From Alphaproteobacteria bacterium (GTDB lineage: Bacteria > Pseudomonadota > Alphaproteobacteria > RF32 > CAG-239), in NCBI GenBank assembly GCA_017645485.1, contig JAGCOI010000030.1:1-9871 (forward strand): a stretch of 9,871 nucleotides of DNA, written 5' to 3'. The notes below the pieces were generated by a model, which was not told the origin of the DNA, did not search any database, and saw only the letters and a program-made list of their open reading frames with translations. This document shows positions 6,464 through 9,871 of this stretch, in pieces. The translations under genes and the position numbers were made by a program. Positions within the stretch are counted from its first letter, which is position 1. Every line of letters begins with the position of its first letter.

Positions 6464-7365
6464 GCTTTCTGTCCCACGATTTGAATTTCAAATTCAAGCG
6501 TTATGCCCGTTTTGTCTTTGACGCGCTCGACAATTTCAAGTCCCAATGTTTCAATATCATGTGATGTTGCCGTTCCCGTATTAATTAAAAAATTGGCATG
6601 TTTTTCGGAAACTTTGGCGCCACCGATTTGAAGATTGTCGCATCCGGCTTCTTTAATCAGTTGCCATGCATTTAAACCTTGCGGATTTTTAAAAGTGGAA
6701 CCGGCCGTTTTTTCATGAATCGGTTGTCTTTGCTCACGATATGCTTTTTGCTCATCAATCAGTTTTTGAATTGTTTGAGCATTTGATGCTCGGGTTTGAA
6801 ACAAAACGGATAAAATAATATGATTTTTCGGCCACTTACAATGTCTGTACGAAAACTCAAAATCTTTGTTCTTAAAAGTTTTAATACAGCCGTGTTCATC
6901 CATTAATTCGGCTGAAATTAACACATCCGAAACACATGACGAAAAGCATCCGGCGTTTGATTTGATACTGCCGCCGATTGTGCCGGGAATGGAACACAAA
7001 AATTCCAAACCGCCGAGTTCGTGCTCAATTAAAAATTTTTTGAGTAACACATTTAAATAACCGGCACCGCATTTTAAAAACCCGTCTTGATATTCCAATT
7101 TTTTGAAAGAAGGTGTTTCAAGCTTGATGACGAAGCCTCGAATACCGCCGTCGCGCACCAAAAGATTAGAGCCGCCGCCTAAGATATAATAAGGCATATC
7201 ATGCGGTCTGTTTTTCAGAAAGAAACTTAAATCTTGTGTATCTCGGGGAATGAAAAACACATCTGCAGGCCCGCCCGTGCCAAACCATGTGTGTTTGCTT
7301 AAGGGCTCGTTATATAAAACGCGACCTTTAAGTTGGGCTAAAAATTTTTCAACATCAATACGCAT
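6460..7365 (-). CDS. murB: UDP-N-acetylenolpyruvoylglucosamine reductase
   Basis: MurB is the FAD enzyme that uses NADPH to reduce UDP-GlcNAc-enolpyruvate to UDP-MurNAc in the cytoplasm. The FAD-binding PCMH fold is clear: HTWFGTGGPADV (25-36), ILGGGSNLLVRDGGIRG (61-77) and SIPGTIGGSIKSNAG (125-139). Arg174 in FSYRHC, the catalytic Ser223 in GSTFKNP (222-228) and the C-terminal Glu in TLEFEIQIVG complete the active site. The length of 301 residues and the GSTFKNP motif fit the shorter type II enzymes. The ATG directly abuts the ftsW TAG stop (TAGATG), and AAGGA 7 nt upstream lies inside ftsW. The segment after NAG, CFSSC, puts two cysteines where many homologues have other small residues; I see no functional reading for it. 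murC and murG, frequent upstream neighbours, are missing. Confidence 0.95.
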   Translation of the reverse strand: MRIDVEKFLAQLKGRVLYNEPLSKHTWFGTGGPADVFFIPRDTQDLSFFLKNRPHDMPYYILGGGSNLLVRDGGIRGFVIKLETPSFKKLEYQDGFLKCGAGYLNVLLKKFLIEHELGGLEFLCSIPGTIGGSIKSNAGCFSSCVSDVLISAELMDEHGCIKTFKNKDFEFSYRHCKWPKNHIILSVLFQTRASNAQTIQKLIDEQKAYREQRQPIHEKTAGSTFKNPQGLNAWQLIKEAGCDNLQIGGAKVSEKHANFLINTGTATSHDIETLGLEIVERVKDKTGITLEFEIQIVGQKA

Positions 7366-8493
7366 CTAAAAATCCTTATCTTCCGCAGACGAATTGCGCC
7401 TTGTTAAAGCAAGAAGCATGCCCATGCCGAGAGCTGAAGCAAAAAAGGAAGAACCGCCGTAAGAAATAAACGGTAAGGTCATGCCTTTTGTCGGTATTAA
7501 ATGAAGGGTTGAGGCCATATTGATAATGCCTTGCAGACCAAACAAAGCAGCTAAACCCGATGCGGCATACGTAATAAAAAGATTATTATCTTTGAGCGAT
7601 AAATAAAGTGTACGCATAACAATACAGGCAAAAAGAAATACCAACAGCAGGCACAACCATACACCGAATTCTTCACCGGCAACGGCAAAAATAAAATCGG
7701 TGTGTGCATCAGGCAGGTGCAGTTTAACAACGCCTTCACCCGGACCGCATCCCAAAAGATTACCGTTTTCGAAGGCTTCCATTGATTTTTTTACCTGATA
7801 ACTCAGTTGACCATCCGAAAATAAAAATTGTTGTACGCGATTGTGCACGTGGTCGAACGTAAAATAAGCAACAAGACCGGATACGGCACCTAAAGCACCG
7901 AGAATGGAAACCCATAGGAGAGGTAAACCGGCAAGAAATAATTGAAAAGCCCAAATAAGGGTTATAACAATGCACATGCCGAAATCAGGCTGTTGCCAAA
8001 GCATAAAAACGGTTAAAGCGTATAAACAAACAGATAAGCGCATTCCCGGAAAATCTGCCGTTTGCTTTGCCCCGTTTAAGAGCCATGCGGATACCACAAC
8101 AAAAGTCGGTTTAATAAATTCGGAAGGTTGAAGCGTAAAGCCGAAAACTCTTATCCAACGTGAAGCACCTTTTGTTTCGTAGCCGGCAAAAAGTGTGACG
8201 ACCATCAGCAAAAGAAAAACAAAATAGCAAATAATCGAAAGTCGTCTGATGTGTTTAAGGCGTAGCATTGATGTTGAAAATAAAATAATTAAACCGACCA
8301 AAATAAAAACGATTTGTTTTTTGATAAAGTGGTAATCGGAAAAATTGTTCACACGGGCAACGGCAGGACTTGCCGAAAAAACAAGGAATGCTCCGATAAA
8401 CGTAATCAGCAGAACAAGGCTTAGTGTCAGCTTGTCAATGGTCCACCACCAATTGCCTAATCTTGATTTACTCAACCTTGAAAACACAGCCAT
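7366..8493 (-). CDS. ftsW: Septal peptidoglycan glycosyltransferase FtsW (SEDS family)
   Basis: FtsW is a polytopic SEDS glycosyltransferase that polymerises lipid II at the septum together with the transpeptidase FtsI. The 375-residue product has about ten hydrophobic segments beginning near residue 22. The family motifs are KGASRWIRV (108-116), LQPSEF (121-126), the loop GCGPGEG (248-254) and HLPDAHTDFIFAVAGEEFG (259-277). In this last motif Asp266 matches the essential SEDS aspartate. GMTLPFISYGGSS (337-349) lies near the C-terminus. Position in the dcw cluster favours FtsW over its elongation paralogue RodA. The ATG has AGAGGA 8 nt upstream, a sequence that overlaps the mraY stop. murD, which usually separates mraY from ftsW, is absent, leaving a 12-nt gap. 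Confidence 0.95.
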   Translation of the reverse strand: MAVFSRLSKSRLGNWWWTIDKLTLSLVLLITFIGAFLVFSASPAVARVNNFSDYHFIKKQIVFILVGLIILFSTSMLRLKHIRRLSIICYFVFLLLMVVTLFAGYETKGASRWIRVFGFTLQPSEFIKPTFVVVSAWLLNGAKQTADFPGMRLSVCLYALTVFMLWQQPDFGMCIVITLIWAFQLFLAGLPLLWVSILGALGAVSGLVAYFTFDHVHNRVQQFLFSDGQLSYQVKKSMEAFENGNLLGCGPGEGVVKLHLPDAHTDFIFAVAGEEFGVWLCLLLVFLFACIVMRTLYLSLKDNNLFITYAASGLAALFGLQGIINMASTLHLIPTKGMTLPFISYGGSSFFASALGMGMLLALTRRNSSAEDKDF

Positions 8494-8505
8494 ATGATGT
8501 ATCCT

Positions 8506-9558
8506 CTAAAATTTAATCAGCGACATAAAGCCTAAAAATACGGCAATAAAACCAATGAGCCAAAATCTTAAAACAACTTTACGTTCTGACCAACCGCATT
8601 GTTCAAAATGATGATGAATGGGCGCCATCTTAAAAAATCTTTTGCCTGTTTTTTTATACCAAAAGACCTGAATCATCACGGAAAGCGTTTCCGCAACGAA
8701 GATAATGCCGACAATCGAAAGTAAAATTTCTTGTTTTAATGTAACGGCAAGTGTGCCTAAAAGAGCACCTAAAGCAAGAGAGCCGGTATCGCCCATAAAC
8801 ACTTTGGCTTTCGGGGCGTTATAATGTAAAAAGCCGAGGCATGCGCCGACCGCTGAAGCCGCAACAACACATATTTCAGAGGCTCTGGGTATATACGGAA
8901 ACGCAAAATTGAGCGCAATCGGGTTGCCGACAATGTAAGCCATAATGGCAAAAAACGTGAACGACAACACAAGCAATCCGGCCGCTAAACCGTCTAATCC
9001 GTCACTTAAATTAACGGCATTTGATGTGCCCGAAATAACAACAACGGCAAACGGAATGTATAGCCATGAAAGGTTAAACATGGCTCTAAAATAAGGAATG
9101 TACAAGGCATTTTCGGAAGCACGCGGTGTGGCTGCCGTAATGATGGTTGCAACAATAACGGCCGTCATGAATTGTAAAATCAGTTTTGCTTTGGCGGTTA
9201 ATGCATTCGGTGTTTGTTTGGTGACTTTAATGTAATCATCAATAAACCCTGTTAAGCCATATGTTACAATGACCAAGAGACTGCACCAAACAAAGTGATA
9301 GGAAATGTTGGCAAACAATACGGATGAAATGAGAATCGAAGTTAAAACAAAAAGCCCGCCCATGGTCGGGGTGCCTTGTTTGGTTTGAAGGTGCGATTGC
9401 GGACCGTCCTCGCGAATCGGCTGACCGTGTTGTTGATGTTTGTGTAAAAGAGCAATAATCGGCGCACCTGAAAGAAGTGTTAACAAAAGTGCACAAAAAA
9501 GTGCTCCGAAAGCCCTTAAAATAACATTGGAATCCATTCCGAAATAAGACAGTAACAT
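8506..9558 (-). CDS. mraY: Phospho-N-acetylmuramoyl-pentapeptide transferase
   Basis: MraY transfers phospho-MurNAc-pentapeptide to undecaprenyl phosphate on the inner face of the inner membrane, making lipid I. The 350-residue product is a ten-helix polyprenyl-phosphate transferase. Its signatures are HLQTKQGTPTMGG (56-68), the Mg-binding pair Asp107-Asp108 in GFIDDYIKVT, NAVNLSDGLDGLAAG (180-194), Asp257 in VFMGDTGS (253-260) and the histidine motif MAPIHHHFE (311-319). All expected catalytic residues are present. The ATG has AAGGA 9 nt upstream. The usual partner upstream, murF, is replaced by an unrelated, apparently frameshifted gene, and a promoter and inverted repeat lie in the 103-nt gap. 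mraY therefore probably starts the operon. Confidence 0.97.
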   Translation of the reverse strand: MLLSYFGMDSNVILRAFGALFCALLLTLLSGAPIIALLHKHQQHGQPIREDGPQSHLQTKQGTPTMGGLFVLTSILISSVLFANISYHFVWCSLLVIVTYGLTGFIDDYIKVTKQTPNALTAKAKLILQFMTAVIVATIITAATPRASENALYIPYFRAMFNLSWLYIPFAVVVISGTSNAVNLSDGLDGLAAGLLVLSFTFFAIMAYIVGNPIALNFAFPYIPRASEICVVAASAVGACLGFLHYNAPKAKVFMGDTGSLALGALLGTLAVTLKQEILLSIVGIIFVAETLSVMIQVFWYKKTGKRFFKMAPIHHHFEQCGWSERKVVLRFWLIGFIAVFLGFMSLIKF

Positions 9559-9574
9559 AAATTGTTTTCCTTGA

Positions 9575-9617
9575 TTGTTTGTATTATGATAAGATTTAAG
9601 AAAAACAATACAAACAA
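9575..9617. repeat. Perfect 11-bp inverted repeat bracketing the mraY promoter
   Basis: TTGTTTGTATT (9575-9585) and AATACAAACAA (9607-9617) are exact inverted copies with a 21-nt spacer. The upstream arm covers the putative -35 box and the downstream arm begins right after the -10 box, so the half-site centres are 32 bp apart, about three helix turns. This suits a dimeric or looping regulator on one face of the DNA. The low base complexity means chance is a real alternative. Confidence 0.45.
9586..9613 (-). promoter_or_regulatory. Putative promoter of the mraY-ftsZ operon
   Basis: On the minus strand, TATCAT (9586-9591) matches five of six -10 bases and is preceded at 16 nt by TTGTAT (9608-9613), a weak three-of-six -35 box. 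The transcript would start near 9579, leaving a leader of about 20 nt with the AAGGA ribosome site at 9568-9572. An alternative register (TTGTTT, 16 nt, TAATAC) overlaps it. A promoter here is reasonable because a 103-nt gap separates mraY from the gene upstream. Confidence 0.4.
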
Positions 9618-9661
9618 ATATTAAAATAAGTCTTAAAAAATATGTTAAAAATGAAAATTAT

Positions 9662-9871
9662 TTACCGATTTTTTTGATGATTTTCAAATATTGTTTTTTT
9701 TAAGGGAATACTGCGCAAATGCGTTGATATGTTTTCATCTTTTGGGTTTGCAACGGCAATTAAAGGTTTTTTTTGCTCCTATTAAGGCATAAGGTGTGGC
9801 ATTTTCGGAAGTTAAACTTTGAATGTTAACCCAAACGGCTCCGTTGAAATCAAGGCCGTTTCCTAAAGAAC
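9662..9871 (-). pseudogene. 3' end of an unrecognised gene, apparently frameshifted at an A8 tract
   Basis: A reading frame enters from the right edge (SLGNGLDFNGAVWVNIQS and on) and is open until a run of eight A on the minus strand (9767-9774). Past the run this frame gives an unprotein-like NCRCKPKR and stops at 9735-9737. The frame one base on is open from the run to TAA at 9662-9664 and reads KKPLIAVANPKDE then NISTHLRSIPLKKTIF, which looks like protein. Seven A instead of eight would join both parts into one C-terminus. This could be a sequencing or assembly error, a real inactivating indel, or a gene rescued by slippage on the A tract. I do not recognise the family. It does not resemble the end of MurF, which commonly precedes mraY. 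The remaining 9559-9661 gap holds only the mraY promoter region. Confidence 0.5.

Noticed and set aside
1..9871. Mobile elements, CRISPR arrays, tRNA or rRNA genes, or a novel multi-gene system
   Set aside because: I found no transposase or integrase, regularly spaced direct repeats, cloverleaf-like sequence or unfamiliar gene cassette. Apart from the right-edge fragment, every long gene belongs to a known family.

Overview
The window looks like chromosomal DNA of an AT-rich Gram-negative alphaproteobacterium. The pointers are an outer-membrane lipid A gene (lpxA), an FtsZ of 579 residues with a very long acidic linker and the C-terminal peptide DIPSFLRRK, and an FtsQ ending in an IDLRYPDKVVV-type strand. 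The lineage is inferred from protein character only, not from a tree. All recognised genes lie on the minus strand, so transcription runs from the right edge to the left edge.

Right edge to 9559: the last codons of an unrecognised gene enter from outside the window. They appear to be broken by a frameshift at an A8 tract. A 103-base gap follows, carrying a plausible promoter and an 11-bp inverted repeat in front of mraY.

9558 to 2524: a compact division and cell wall (dcw) operon, mraY-ftsW-murB-ftsQ-ftsA-ftsZ. MraY makes lipid I, FtsW polymerises lipid II at the septum, MurB completes UDP-MurNAc, FtsQ is the divisome hub, and FtsA tethers the FtsZ ring to the membrane. The genes abut or overlap (12-nt gap, 0-nt junction, 4-nt ATGA overlap, 12-nt gap) until an 88-nt spacer with a hairpin before ftsZ. 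murD, murG, murC and ddl, which usually lie among these genes, are absent and leave no visible remnant. A strong hairpin terminator closes the operon after ftsZ.

2523 to 1465: lpxA, the first enzyme of lipid A synthesis, stands alone with its own promoter and a 12-bp-stem terminator. It occupies the place where lpxC commonly follows ftsZ.

1464 to 1: a CNNM/CorC-type DUF21-CBS transporter gene. It has the best promoter of the window (TTGACA, 17 nt, TATGAT), covered by a long operator-like palindrome. Its terminator hairpin begins inside the coding sequence.

This is mostly conserved housekeeping DNA. I see no mobile element, CRISPR array, tRNA or rRNA, and no convincing new multi-gene system. 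The items most worth a second look are the stripped dcw cluster, the palindrome over the CNNM promoter and the frameshifted gene at the right edge.
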